Shown: positions 24,504 to 33,391 of the stretch, piece by piece
Numbering within the stretch: the first letter of the stretch is position 1
Layout: each line of letters starts with the position of its first letter
From: JBBQZU01 sp038207425
GTDB lineage: Bacteria; Bacteroidota; Bacteroidia; Flavobacteriales_D; Cryomorphaceae
Assembly: GCA_038207425.1 (NCBI GenBank)
Contig: JBBQZU010000029.1
Coordinates: 1-39,490, forward strand
Length of the DNA: 39,490 bases
Direction: 5' to 3'
Made by a program: the position numbers and the translations under genes
The notes under the pieces: generated by a model
Databases searched by the model: none
The model's input: only the letters and a program-made list of their open reading frames with translations
What the model was told of the DNA's origin: nothing

Positions 24504-25943
24504 ATGAAAAAAACGGCAGCCTTTTTGACATTTCTCACTTTTTCGTTGGGCACTTTTGCTCAGGAGAACTGGGACTTAAAGAGATGTATTGACTATGCCG
24601 TAGACAACAATCTCACAGTAAAGCAGAGTCGTCTCAGGATGCAATCTGCGGAAGTTGGCTATGAGCAAAACAGGCTAGGTCTCTTGCCGAACCTGAATGC
24701 CGGTGCATCACACGGGTACAACTTTGGTCAGAGAATTGACCCTTTTACCAATCAGTTTGCCACGCAGAGGGTACAAACAAACAACATCTTTCTCTCTACA
24801 GGGTTAGATATATTTAATGGTTTCACCAAAGTGAATACCCTGCGCCAAAGCCGCGAAGATCTCGATGCGGCTGAATATGAGCTTGAGAGAATCAAGAATG
24901 ACATCTCGCTTCAAATATGCCTTGCCTACCTTCAGGTGCTGCTTGCTAAAGAGAATATTAAAGTGAGCGTTAATCAAGTGGCTATTACCACCGATCAGGT
25001 AAATCGTATGGAAAGCATGGTAAATGCAGGTGCTATGCCAAAAGGGAGCTTGTACGACATTCAGGCACAGCTTGCCCAGGAAGAGCTTACCCTTGTTACC
25101 AATCAGAATAGCGAAACGATTACTTTGCTCAATCTTACCCAGTTGCTTCAGCTCTCACGCGAAGATGCTGCTGCTTTTAATGTAGTAATACCTAACCTGA
25201 GCAATGAAGGATCGGCTATGATGAGCATGGCCGCATATGATATTTATATCACAGCAAAGCAGAATATGCCTCAGGTACAGGGCGCCGAAGCAACACGCCG
25301 CTCAGCCGAGTACGGTCTGAAAGCTGCCCAAGGATTGTATACTCCATCACTTACATTCAGTGCTGCTGTGGGTTCTGGTTATTCAGGTGCCAATACCGAA
25401 CTAATTGGAAATGGTACAAACCGGGGTTTTGTGCCAATAGGCCAACTTGCCAGCAATGGCGCTGTAGTTGTTACGCTCACTGAGCAGATACAATTTGACG
25501 ATAATGATTTTCGCACCAAGAGTTTTGGCGATCAGCTTGTAGACAACTTTAACCAAAACTTAACTTTTAATCTGAACGTGCCCATCTTTAACGGGTCTCA
25601 GGCCCGTTCAAATGTGCTTAGATCGAAAATTGCGTTGCTTGATGCTGATTTAAACTATAACATCGTTACCAACACATTGCGATTTGAAGTAGAGCAGGCT
25701 TACACCGATGCCAAAGCCGCTATGAACACCTATGTGGCAAACCAAAAAGCTGTTTCTGCACTCGAAGAAGCCTTTAAATATTCTACAGTACGCTATGAGC
25801 AAAAGGTGATTAATGCAGTGGACTTCAATCTTACCAAAACCCAATATACCAATGCCCAAATTGGACTTATCAGAGCAAAGTATGACTTTATATTTAGAAC
25901 CAAGATACTCGACTTTTACATGGGCAATCCCATCACACTTTAA
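24504..25943 (+). CDS. TolC-family outer-membrane efflux protein
   Basis: The protein has 479 residues, a signal peptide (about 1-19, ending TFA-Q) and two TolC repeats (about 25-235 and 245-470) made of long helices with beta hairpins. Typical patterns include LKRCIDYAVDNNLTVKQSR, LDIFNGFTKVN and LNVPIFNGSQARSNV. It forms the outer-membrane channel of a tripartite export system. The adaptor gene follows after 24 bases. Confidence 0.92.
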   Translation: MKKTAAFLTFLTFSLGTFAQENWDLKRCIDYAVDNNLTVKQSRLRMQSAEVGYEQNRLGLLPNLNAGASHGYNFGQRIDPFTNQFATQRVQTNNIFLSTGLDIFNGFTKVNTLRQSREDLDAAEYELERIKNDISLQICLAYLQVLLAKENIKVSVNQVAITTDQVNRMESMVNAGAMPKGSLYDIQAQLAQEELTLVTNQNSETITLLNLTQLLQLSREDAAAFNVVIPNLSNEGSAMMSMAAYDIYITAKQNMPQVQGAEATRRSAEYGLKAAQGLYTPSLTFSAAVGSGYSGANTELIGNGTNRGFVPIGQLASNGAVVVTLTEQIQFDDNDFRTKSFGDQLVDNFNQNLTFNLNVPIFNGSQARSNVLRSKIALLDADLNYNIVTNTLRFEVEQAYTDAKAAMNTYVANQKAVSALEEAFKYSTVRYEQKVINAVDFNLTKTQYTNAQIGLIRAKYDFIFRTKILDFYMGNPITL

Positions 25944-25967
25944 ATATTGAACTGAATATTGTTGGCC

Positions 25968-27296
25968 ATGACAAAACAAAGGAAAAGACTTATCTGGATT
26001 TCTGCGACAGTGATCGTAGCCTTGGTAGTGGTTGGAGTTTTAAAGAATCGTGGTGCTGATGAAATGAATGCTACTACTGCGAAAGCAGAGTTGCGCACCA
26101 TCTATGAAACCGTAGTTGCCAATGGAAAAATTCAACCTGAAACGGAAGTGATCATCTCATCAGAAGTATCAGGTAAAATACTTGAGCTACCCTTTAAAGA
26201 AGGCGCAAGGGTGAAAAAGGGCGAGCTGCTTGTAAAAATAAATCCTGACCTCGCTCAAGCTGCGCTCGATAGGGCTGAAGCAGCGCTCAATAGTGCACGT
26301 GCCAATCGCGCCAATTCCGATGCACGCCTGATACAGGCTCAGGCACAGTTTCGCAATAGCGAAATTACCTACAAACGCAATAAGGGTTTGCTGGATAGCG
26401 GCGCCATATCTGAAGCCGAATATGATAATTTTAATGCGACTTATGAAACTGCGAAAGCCGAAGTTACAGCCGCCAGCGAAAGCGTGAAAGCTGCTGCTTA
26501 TTCCGCGCAATCTGCCGAGGCAAGCGTAAAAGAAGCGCGAGACTCCTATACTCGAACCACAATATACTCGCCTATGGATGGAACCATATCTAGGCTTACG
26601 GCTGAAGTAGGCGAGCAGGTAGTAGGTGCCATGCAAATGACCGGTACAGAAATAATGCGGGTTGCAAACCTTGATATAATGGAAGTGCAGGTAGATGTGA
26701 ATGAAAGTGATATTGTAAGGGTGCATGTAGGCGATACAGCCAATGTTGAGGTTGACGCCTATTTGAAGCGTAAGTTTACCGGTATTGTAACCGAAATTGC
26801 CAATTCTGCCAACGCCCAAGGTCTTACTGCCGATCAGGTTACAAACTTTGAAGTAAAGGTTCGGTTAATCAAATCTTCTTATCAGGATCTGATAAGTCCT
26901 GAAAGGCCTGATGTATCGCCCTTCAGGCCAGGTATGAATGCCACAGTGGATATAAAAACGGCTCAAAAAAGCAATGTTATTGCTATTCCTTTAGAGAGTG
27001 TAACATCGCGTAGTGATACAACATCTGGTAAGGATCGCTCGGCAACAGAAAAGTTGCTTGGCTCTAAAGCTGAAGATCAGGAGCCAGTAACCTGCGTCTT
27101 CGTAGAAGTTAATGGCAGGGCAAAGCTAATTCCAGTGTCTACGGGTATTCAGGATGATAAGTACATCGAAATCACATCTGGAATAGCTGCAGATCAATTC
27201 GTGATTTCAGGGCCGTATGATTTAGTTTCTCAGCGACTTACTCCTGGCGATAAGGTGAAAGTAGTATCACGCGAGGAACTCTATGAGAAGAAATAA
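25968..27296 (+). CDS. Periplasmic adaptor (membrane-fusion) protein, MacA/HlyD type
   Basis: The protein has 442 residues. An N-terminal membrane anchor (about 9-25) is followed by a lipoyl/barrel-sandwich part (VISSEVSGKILELPFKEGARVKKGELLVKI). A long helical hairpin (about 90-190) comes next, with beta-barrel domains beyond it. It should link the TolC channel to an inner-membrane transporter, probably an ABC type given the MacA likeness, but none is encoded next to it. ATG 25968 is preferred to the in-frame TTG at 25959. It ends at TAA 27294-27296, in the same frame as tsaB. Confidence 0.9.
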   Translation: MTKQRKRLIWISATVIVALVVVGVLKNRGADEMNATTAKAELRTIYETVVANGKIQPETEVIISSEVSGKILELPFKEGARVKKGELLVKINPDLAQAALDRAEAALNSARANRANSDARLIQAQAQFRNSEITYKRNKGLLDSGAISEAEYDNFNATYETAKAEVTAASESVKAAAYSAQSAEASVKEARDSYTRTTIYSPMDGTISRLTAEVGEQVVGAMQMTGTEIMRVANLDIMEVQVDVNESDIVRVHVGDTANVEVDAYLKRKFTGIVTEIANSANAQGLTADQVTNFEVKVRLIKSSYQDLISPERPDVSPFRPGMNATVDIKTAQKSNVIAIPLESVTSRSDTTSGKDRSATEKLLGSKAEDQEPVTCVFVEVNGRAKLIPVSTGIQDDKYIEITSGIAADQFVISGPYDLVSQRLTPGDKVKVVSREELYEKK

Positions 27297-27305
27297 TCCA
27301 ATACA

Positions 27306-28010
27306 CTGGCTTTAATACTTTATATAGAATCTAGTACCGCGGTATGTTCAGTTGCTATTGCCAATGGCCATGATATACTGGCTCTGCGCGAAGATATGGG
27401 CGGAAAACATAAGCATGCGGAAAATCTCCACATATTTATTCGGGAAGTGATGGATGCTGCATCTTATAGTTTTGACGACCTTGATGCGATTGCTGTAAGT
27501 ATTGGCCCTGGCTCTTATACTGGTTTGCGTATTGGCGTATCCGCTACCAAAGGTTTGGCTTTCGCGAAAAATATTCCGGTTATTGCAGTGAATACACTTG
27601 AGGCTTTAGCTGCCGGATTCTCCCTGCAGGTATTGTCAGCGAAACATACCCGTGAAAAGGTATTATTACTTCCTATGATTGATGCCCGCCGCATGGAAGT
27701 GTATTGTGCCGGATTTGATGGCGATGGTGTTGTGGTTTTCCATACCCGTGCTGAAATTCTCTCTGAAGCCAGTTTTCCTGAAGCTGCCGGATATGACAAG
27801 GTCTTTTTCTTTGGCGATGGAGCATCGAAATGTATCGATTTGTTCGATGATCGAAAAGCATTTCAATTTACTGCTGATATACATCCTTCAGCACCTTACA
27901 TGATATCATTGGCTGAGCATGCATTTACCAAAGGTAAGTTTCAGAATACTGCTTATTTCGAGCCATTTTATCTCAAGGATTTTCTTGTTGGAAGGCCCAA
28001 ATCAACATAG
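27306..28010 (+). CDS. tsaB: tRNA threonylcarbamoyladenosine biosynthesis protein TsaB
   Basis: From a CTG codon at 27306 the protein is 234 residues and begins (M)ALILYIESSTAVCSVAIANG, the normal TsaB start. The core motif SIGPGSYTGLRIGVSATKGLAF is intact. TsaB works with TsaD and TsaE to make the t6A base at tRNA position 37. The first ATG (27396) would remove the first beta-hairpin of the ASKHA fold and is rejected as the start. No ATG, GTG or TTG gives the full N-terminus. The gene sits 9 bases after the adaptor stop and in the same frame. Confidence 0.88.
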   Translation: MALILYIESSTAVCSVAIANGHDILALREDMGGKHKHAENLHIFIREVMDAASYSFDDLDAIAVSIGPGSYTGLRIGVSATKGLAFAKNIPVIAVNTLEALAAGFSLQVLSAKHTREKVLLLPMIDARRMEVYCAGFDGDGVVVFHTRAEILSEASFPEAAGYDKVFFFGDGASKCIDLFDDRKAFQFTADIHPSAPYMISLAEHAFTKGKFQNTAYFEPFYLKDFLVGRPKST

Positions 28011-28038
28011 TCCGCTTTGCGAATATGAAGGTATTTAA

Positions 28039-28075
28039 ATGAATGGGGCGCATGCAAAGCATGCGCCCCATTCAT
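28039..28075. repeat. Perfect 17-bp hairpin between convergent genes
   Basis: ATGAATGGGGCGCATGC (28039-28055) is followed by AAA and then its exact complement (28059-28075). The hairpin is GC-rich in its core. It sits almost midway between the tsaB stop (28010) and the S46 peptidase stop (28099). Neither side has a T tract, so it is not a classical terminator, but it could stop or protect both convergent transcripts. Confidence 0.8.
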
Positions 28076-28098
28076 ATGTGCTGATTTTCAAAACGGTT

Positions 28099-30408
28099 TT
28101 AACGGCGTGGCGGTGGGGGAGTTTGCTGATCTCTCCTTGGGTCGCGCTGCGTAGGCACAGGTATGATGTTTTCAGGCTTTACTTGCTGTTGAGGCGCAGA
28201 TTCTCTTGTACCTCTTTCAGGGTTTACTGCTTTTTCGGCCGGAGCATTGCGCCCTCCAATCAAGTTCATTTCGCTAATCAGGTGTCCGGATTCTGCAAAG
28301 ATGTCAATAGTCCATAGCACATAGCGAATATCAACAGAGATGGTTCTTTGCACGTTTGGTTCATAGTTTATGTCTCCGCTCATTGCTTCCCAGTTGCCAT
28401 CGAATGCAAGTCCTACAAGTTCACCTTTTCCGTTTAATACAGGGCTTCCTGAATTTCCGCCGGTTATATCATTGGTGCTTATGAAGTTTACGTGAAGGCT
28501 TCCATCTGGATCTATATAACGCCCGAAATTCTTTTTCTTAGCCAGGTCAGCCATTCCTGCCGGAAGAATAAACTCTTCGTCATTGGGATTTTCTTTATCC
28601 AACATACCCTGTATGGTGGTAAAATGCTTATAAGTTACTCCGTCCTTTGGGTCATACTTGCGCACCTGGCCAAATGATGCCCGCATGGTTGAATTTGCAT
28701 CAGGATAATAATTTTTATCGGGATTCATTTCGCGCAAGCCTGCCTGAAAGAGTCGGTTGCCTTTAGCCATAAGCTCATTGGCCTCAGCATTCATCGTTGA
28801 TTGACCACGGTACACTTCAAAGAGGTCATTGGCCACCATTTTAATCGGGTCAGCATCCAGTGTTTTCTTTACTGGTTTCTCTATGAAACTGGTAAGCCTT
28901 GCCTTGTCGGTAAATATGCTTTTTGCATAAGCTTTGTCAGCATACTCTTTCCATTTGCCGTTCATTTTGCCACCCAGGTTGCGCATGTAGGCTGGCTGTT
29001 GTTCCAAAGCAACATTTTTGCTATAAAGCTCCTGTGTTACTGCAAAAAGTTTTTTGTCAGTATTCATATTGGCTTCTTCAAAAAACTCAGCAGCAGTTAC
29101 TTTCAGATTGTCTTTCATTGCAGTTTTTTCAGCACCTTCAGCCATGGCAATGTATGCGTCAAGTTGCTGCGTCATCTTGTAGGCGAAGAGAACCACATCG
29201 GCTCCTAAAAGACCACCTTCGAGGGAATATGTGCCGCCGATTACGTTTTTGTCTTTCATTTCAGTGGCTTTTTGGATCAAGTCGAGGGTGCTGCCATATT
29301 TATTTTGTCGCTCCCTGTCGCCATCTACCCAACTTCTGAATTGCCTTTCTAAAGTTTCTTTTTCGCCTTTCACATTGAGTCTTTGCAATTGCTCAGTTTG
29401 GCCAATGAAATACTTCCAGTAATTAGCGATTTGTGAATATTTTGAAGCGTACATGAGTCTGGCGGCATCGCTTGACTTCATATCCGCGCGGAGTACTTCG
29501 AGTTTTGCATCGCGTATTTCAACAATGGTTGGATTTTTCTTGCTGATCGCTTGTTCAACGCCCCATGATGAAAGATAGCGGTCCGTAGCACCTGGATAGC
29601 CAAAGGTCATTGTGAAATCGCCTTCTTTTAATCCCGTCATAGAAATAGGCAGGAAGTGGCGTGGTTTCATCGGGATATTTTCAGCACTGTAGGGTGCCGG
29701 CTTTCCGTCAGCACCGCTGTAAACCCTGAACAATGAGAAATCACCGGTATGTCTCGGCCACATCCAGTTATCAGTATCTCCTCCGAATTTTCCTATGGAT
29801 GATGGCGGTGCGCCTACCAATCGAACATCGGTGAATACTTCGTAAACAAACAGATAGAATTCGTTTCCTGCAAAGAAGCTTTTTACTTCAGCTTTGTAAT
29901 GGCTACCTTCTTTCGCCTTAGCGGCAAGTTCCTTGGCTAATTCGCCAATCTTGGCATTGCGGGCTGCTTCATTGTCAAGTCCTTCCAAGGCTGGAAGTAT
30001 CTGAGCAGTTACATCTTCCATCCTCACAAGGAAGGATGCATATAGCCCTGGATTTGGAAGCTCTTGAGTATATGATTTTGCCCAAAACCCATCGGTCAAA
30101 TAGTCTTTTTCAACTGTGCTGTTTTCACGGATGGCATCGTACCCACAGTGGTGGTTGGTGAGCATCAGTCCATTCGGCGAAATAATTTCGCCTGTGCAAA
30201 AGCCACCCATCGATACGATGGCATCTTTAAGGCTGGCATTATTCACGCTATAGATTTCTTCCGGGGTTAATTGTAATCCCATTCTTTGCAGATCGCGCTG
30301 ATTGAGTCTTTGGATCAACATTGGGAGCCACATACCTTCATCAGCGCGAAGGGGGGCGATGCTTACGAGCGCTAGCAGTAGGCTTAGCACAAGGGTTTTC
30401 TTCATCAT
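28099..30408 (-). CDS. S46 family dipeptidyl-peptidase, DPP7-type
   Basis: This 769-residue exported peptidase has a signal peptide (about 1-22). The serine-protease triad is visible: His in TNHHCGYD (H86 or H87), D223 in RHTGDFSLF and S653 in GGNSGSPV. Eighteen residues after the Ser lies G671 (AFDGNWEAM), the position that is Gly in DPP7 (hydrophobic P1) and Arg in DPP11 (acidic P1). It therefore should release dipeptides with hydrophobic residues at P1. About 50 residues beyond the usual C-terminus form a Pro/Gln/Arg-rich tail. ATG 30408 is chosen for the signal peptide; an upstream in-frame start at 30468 overlaps the promoter. Confidence 0.93.
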   Translation of the reverse strand: MMKKTLVLSLLLALVSIAPLRADEGMWLPMLIQRLNQRDLQRMGLQLTPEEIYSVNNASLKDAIVSMGGFCTGEIISPNGLMLTNHHCGYDAIRENSTVEKDYLTDGFWAKSYTQELPNPGLYASFLVRMEDVTAQILPALEGLDNEAARNAKIGELAKELAAKAKEGSHYKAEVKSFFAGNEFYLFVYEVFTDVRLVGAPPSSIGKFGGDTDNWMWPRHTGDFSLFRVYSGADGKPAPYSAENIPMKPRHFLPISMTGLKEGDFTMTFGYPGATDRYLSSWGVEQAISKKNPTIVEIRDAKLEVLRADMKSSDAARLMYASKYSQIANYWKYFIGQTEQLQRLNVKGEKETLERQFRSWVDGDRERQNKYGSTLDLIQKATEMKDKNVIGGTYSLEGGLLGADVVLFAYKMTQQLDAYIAMAEGAEKTAMKDNLKVTAAEFFEEANMNTDKKLFAVTQELYSKNVALEQQPAYMRNLGGKMNGKWKEYADKAYAKSIFTDKARLTSFIEKPVKKTLDADPIKMVANDLFEVYRGQSTMNAEANELMAKGNRLFQAGLREMNPDKNYYPDANSTMRASFGQVRKYDPKDGVTYKHFTTIQGMLDKENPNDEEFILPAGMADLAKKKNFGRYIDPDGSLHVNFISTNDITGGNSGSPVLNGKGELVGLAFDGNWEAMSGDINYEPNVQRTISVDIRYVLWTIDIFAESGHLISEMNLIGGRNAPAEKAVNPERGTRESAPQQQVKPENIIPVPTQRDPRRDQQTPPPPRR

Positions 30409-30432
30409 ATGGAGGTTATTTCTGGGTTTTTG

Positions 30433-30440
30433 CAAATGTA
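30433..30440 (-). promoter_or_regulatory. Probable promoter box of the S46 peptidase gene
   Basis: TACATTTG on the minus strand matches TAnnTTTG and lies 24 bases upstream of the ATG at 30408. It would give the peptidase its own transcript separate from the operon upstream. Confidence 0.5.
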
Positions 30441-30461
30441 ATGTTTCAATTGAATACGGCG

Positions 30462-31337
30462 CTACCAATACTTATAGCCGTAATTGGTAATGAGGATAGT
30501 CTGAGCAGCTTCATCGCGCTGCAACTCAGCCCTGAGAAGCATATTCTTTCCTTCATACACATATTCCTTGCGGTAAACGCGTGTGTTGCTTTTAAAGTAT
30601 TCTTCTTCAAGCATATTGCCAAATTGATCATAGGTGTAGGTGTTGCGATCATCCTGGGTTGAACCTGTATTGCGTTCTGAGAGCCATCCGTGCAAGTTGT
30701 ATTTATAGCTTTCATCCATACGGTCACTGCTCATTATATAACTTTGAGTATACTTTGAAAGATAATTGTTTTCGTCATAGTACCGTATTTCTTTGATATA
30801 AGGCCTGCCTGATGAGTTGTGTAAAGTGGTGTGCAATTGCCCTTCGTAGCGCACATGGGTATATGTTTCGGCAGCCACATTGGTGATTTGTGATGGCAAC
30901 CCTATACCCATAAGGTTCTTACTCCGCTCAGTGCGGCCGTAGTTACGCGATTGCGGTAAGCCATCGGCACCATAGGTATAGCAATAACTGTACATGCCGG
31001 CCGCGTCATTCTTTACTTCGCACTGCAGCCTGTTACCCGCATAGGTGTATACTGTTACGGCTGTGTCAGAAAGTCTGAAATCAATTTCTGAAATCAGGCT
31101 GAGCTGCCCACTGGGCTCAAACTGATATACTACTATTTTTTGGGTGCTTCTTATCTTTTCTCCATCCTTTTTGGATTCCTTGCTGCAGCGAATTTCCTTA
31201 ATTTTATTTGCAGCAATGAAAGTAGGATTGAATTTCTGTTCAAGCTGAAACTCTTTGCCGGAAGGCGGATTGATAAGTTGTGCAAGAGCCGGACTTAACA
31301 TCATAAGCGAGAACAAGGGCAATAGTATATACTTCAA
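30462..31337 (-). CDS. Exported YD-repeat-like protein, function unknown
   Basis: This 291-residue protein has a signal peptide (about 1-19, ending ALA-Q). Repeated aromatic/Gly strand units resemble the YD repeats of RHS-type proteins: YTYAGNRLQCEV, YTYGADGLPQSRNYG, YNLHGWLSERN, YTYDQFGNMLEEEYF. Only a handful of units are present and there is no toxin or processing domain, so it is not an RHS toxin. The start overlaps the DUF255 stop by 4 bases, so it is translated together with that gene. It probably faces the periplasm or cell surface; the role is unknown. Confidence 0.75.
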   Translation of the reverse strand: MKYILLPLFSLMMLSPALAQLINPPSGKEFQLEQKFNPTFIAANKIKEIRCSKESKKDGEKIRSTQKIVVYQFEPSGQLSLISEIDFRLSDTAVTVYTYAGNRLQCEVKNDAAGMYSYCYTYGADGLPQSRNYGRTERSKNLMGIGLPSQITNVAAETYTHVRYEGQLHTTLHNSSGRPYIKEIRYYDENNYLSKYTQSYIMSSDRMDESYKYNLHGWLSERNTGSTQDDRNTYTYDQFGNMLEEEYFKSNTRVYRKEYVYEGKNMLLRAELQRDEAAQTILITNYGYKYW

Positions 31338-33379
31338 TTGTTTGGTATTGATTTTTTTAGTTCGATTATGGCTTCAGCAGCCGTTTCAACCGGTTGGCGG
31401 CAGGCAAAGTTATGGCATATATAAACGGCACTTTTATCGCTTGCAAATCTTTTATCCATAATAGGAAGTGTAGAAAATGAAATAGCAGCAGCGCGGGTTG
31501 CTAACGGAATATATTTCTTGTTTATTTCGTCCAATAGCCCAAAGGCTTTCGGGCCTGTAGCTACGATTTCAATTGATCCTATATAGCGTTTCAAATGTAA
31601 ATCGGCCCAGTATGAATATCCTGAACCATATGACACCATTGAGTTAGTTACCGCACTCAGCAAGCGGCTACTGATTTCACGAAAGTGGCTGAGATCAAAA
31701 TATGAAGCCAAAGCATCAAGTACATGCGCCATCACAGAGTTGGTAGATGGTATTACATTGTCGCTGAGCTCTACCGGCCGGGTAATGAGGTCGGTTTGAT
31801 CGGCTGAAGTAAAGAAAAACAACCCCTTTTCTTTATCATAAAATTTATCGATAGCTGTGAAACTAAGTGCTTTGGCCTTTGCGAGGTATAGCTCCTCAAA
31901 TGTGGCGTCGTACAGTTTGAGACACGCCTCAGCGGCAAATGCATAATCGTCGAGAAAACCTGGTATTTTAGCGGTGCCATCCTTCCACGTACGGTACAAT
32001 TCGCCGCTCTCGTGGTTGGTGAGGTGATCTTCAATAAACGTTATTATGCCAATGGATTCTTTGAGGAGTGCTTTAATACCGGTATGTTTTGCAGCAGTTG
32101 CCAATCCCGAGGCAAGCATACAATTCCATGAAGTAATACATTTGGTATCAATCAGGGGTGATATACGTTTTTGCCTTTCGGCCAGTAGTTTCGAATTGTA
32201 CAGGTTTAGCGCTGAAATAAGCGACTCTATATCGGTACCTTGAGCTTTTGCCATTTCTGCAAATGAAGCTTTGCGCACCGGTATGAGCCTTTCTTCCCAA
32301 AGTGCCTTTTCATCTACGCAGTAGTACTTTTCGTAGTCATGGTTTTGTTCCTTATTGGTACTTACTAATTGCTCTTCCCAAGTATAGTATAGCCCTTCTA
32401 CACCTTCGCTATCAGCATCAATGGCGCTGTAGTAACCACCTGCAGGATGTTTCATCTCTCGGATTAGCCAGGTGTAAATTCCCTTTACCACTTCAAGATA
32501 TTCGCGTTTGCCAAAAGCATGAAAAGCTTCTGCATATAAGCCAATAAGTTGTGCATTGTCGTACAACATTTTTTCAAAGTGGGGCACCTTCCATTCTACA
32601 TCCGTGCTGTATCTGGCAAAGCCACCCCCCACCTGATCGTAAATTCCGCCCTGAGCCATTTTGTCGAGGGTAAGAGCTACATGTTGCAATACCGGCTCAT
32701 CTTGAATAATATGTGCATAGTGCAATAAAAAAGTATAATTGCTGGGAAGTGGAAATTTAGGGGCTTTATCGGGCCCACCATGCTTATGGTCAAAGCGCTT
32801 CTTCCAATTGTGAACACAATCTTTGAGAGGTAATAAATCAAAAACCTTTTGGCTTTCGATGCCGGGAATTCCACCGCCTACAGTCATTCCTTCTTTGAGC
32901 TTTGCGCCATAGCTGCTTACCTGAGTAGGATTGTTGGCCCAAAGATCGGAAAGTTGATTTAGTATTCTGATCCATTGCGCTTTAGGAAAATAGGTCCCGC
33001 CATATACAGGAAGGCCATCGGGTGTGGTAAAGCAGTTCAGTGGCCAGCCTCCTTGTCGGGTCATCATTTGCACGGCTTCCATGTATACTTGATCTACATC
33101 GGGTCTTTCTTCCCGGTCTACTTTTACGTTTACAAATGATGCATTCATTATCCTAGCTACCTCTTCATCTTCAAAACATTCGCGCTCCATCACATGGCAC
33201 CAATGGCACGATGAATAGCCAATACTCACAAGCATAAGCTTGTTCTCTGATATAGCTATTTGTCTTGCAGCGTCGCCCCAAGGCAACCATTCTACTGGAT
33301 TGTGGGCATGCTGTAGCAAGTAGGGACTCGTTTCGCCTGCAAGACTGTTGGTGTGCTTATTTATCATAGCTTTCGCCAA
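31334..33379 (-). CDS. DUF255/YyaL thioredoxin-domain protein
   Basis: The protein has 681 residues and an N-terminal thioredoxin-like domain (about 8-165) with SSCHWCHVM (C58, C61). The family start HTNSLAGETSPYLLQHAHNPVEW is intact. The rest (about 180-670) is an alpha/alpha-barrel like N-acylglucosamine epimerases, with PHFEKMLYDNAQL and WNCMLASGL as landmarks. Homologues include YyaL and mammalian SPATA20, whose biochemical role is not settled. No signal peptide is seen, so it is cytoplasmic. It starts 12 bases after the LEA-like gene stop. Confidence 0.93.
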   Translation of the reverse strand: MAKAMINKHTNSLAGETSPYLLQHAHNPVEWLPWGDAARQIAISENKLMLVSIGYSSCHWCHVMERECFEDEEVARIMNASFVNVKVDREERPDVDQVYMEAVQMMTRQGGWPLNCFTTPDGLPVYGGTYFPKAQWIRILNQLSDLWANNPTQVSSYGAKLKEGMTVGGGIPGIESQKVFDLLPLKDCVHNWKKRFDHKHGGPDKAPKFPLPSNYTFLLHYAHIIQDEPVLQHVALTLDKMAQGGIYDQVGGGFARYSTDVEWKVPHFEKMLYDNAQLIGLYAEAFHAFGKREYLEVVKGIYTWLIREMKHPAGGYYSAIDADSEGVEGLYYTWEEQLVSTNKEQNHDYEKYYCVDEKALWEERLIPVRKASFAEMAKAQGTDIESLISALNLYNSKLLAERQKRISPLIDTKCITSWNCMLASGLATAAKHTGIKALLKESIGIITFIEDHLTNHESGELYRTWKDGTAKIPGFLDDYAFAAEACLKLYDATFEELYLAKAKALSFTAIDKFYDKEKGLFFFTSADQTDLITRPVELSDNVIPSTNSVMAHVLDALASYFDLSHFREISSRLLSAVTNSMVSYGSGYSYWADLHLKRYIGSIEIVATGPKAFGLLDEINKKYIPLATRAAAISFSTLPIMDKRFASDKSAVYICHNFACRQPVETAAEAIIELKKSIPNN

Positions 33380-33391
33380 ATGCGGTGTACG

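Noticed and set aside
28039..28075. Classical Rho-independent terminator
   Set aside because: The hairpin is strong, but neither strand has a following T tract, so it is listed as a repeat rather than a terminator.
28801..29339. Two plus-strand open frames antisense to the S46 peptidase
   Set aside because: Both lie within the peptidase gene in other frames, with unusual composition rich in Phe and Cys, and no start signals.
30462..31337. RHS/YD-type polymorphic toxin
   Set aside because: Only a few YD-like units, no core protease or toxin domain, and no adjacent immunity or secretion genes.
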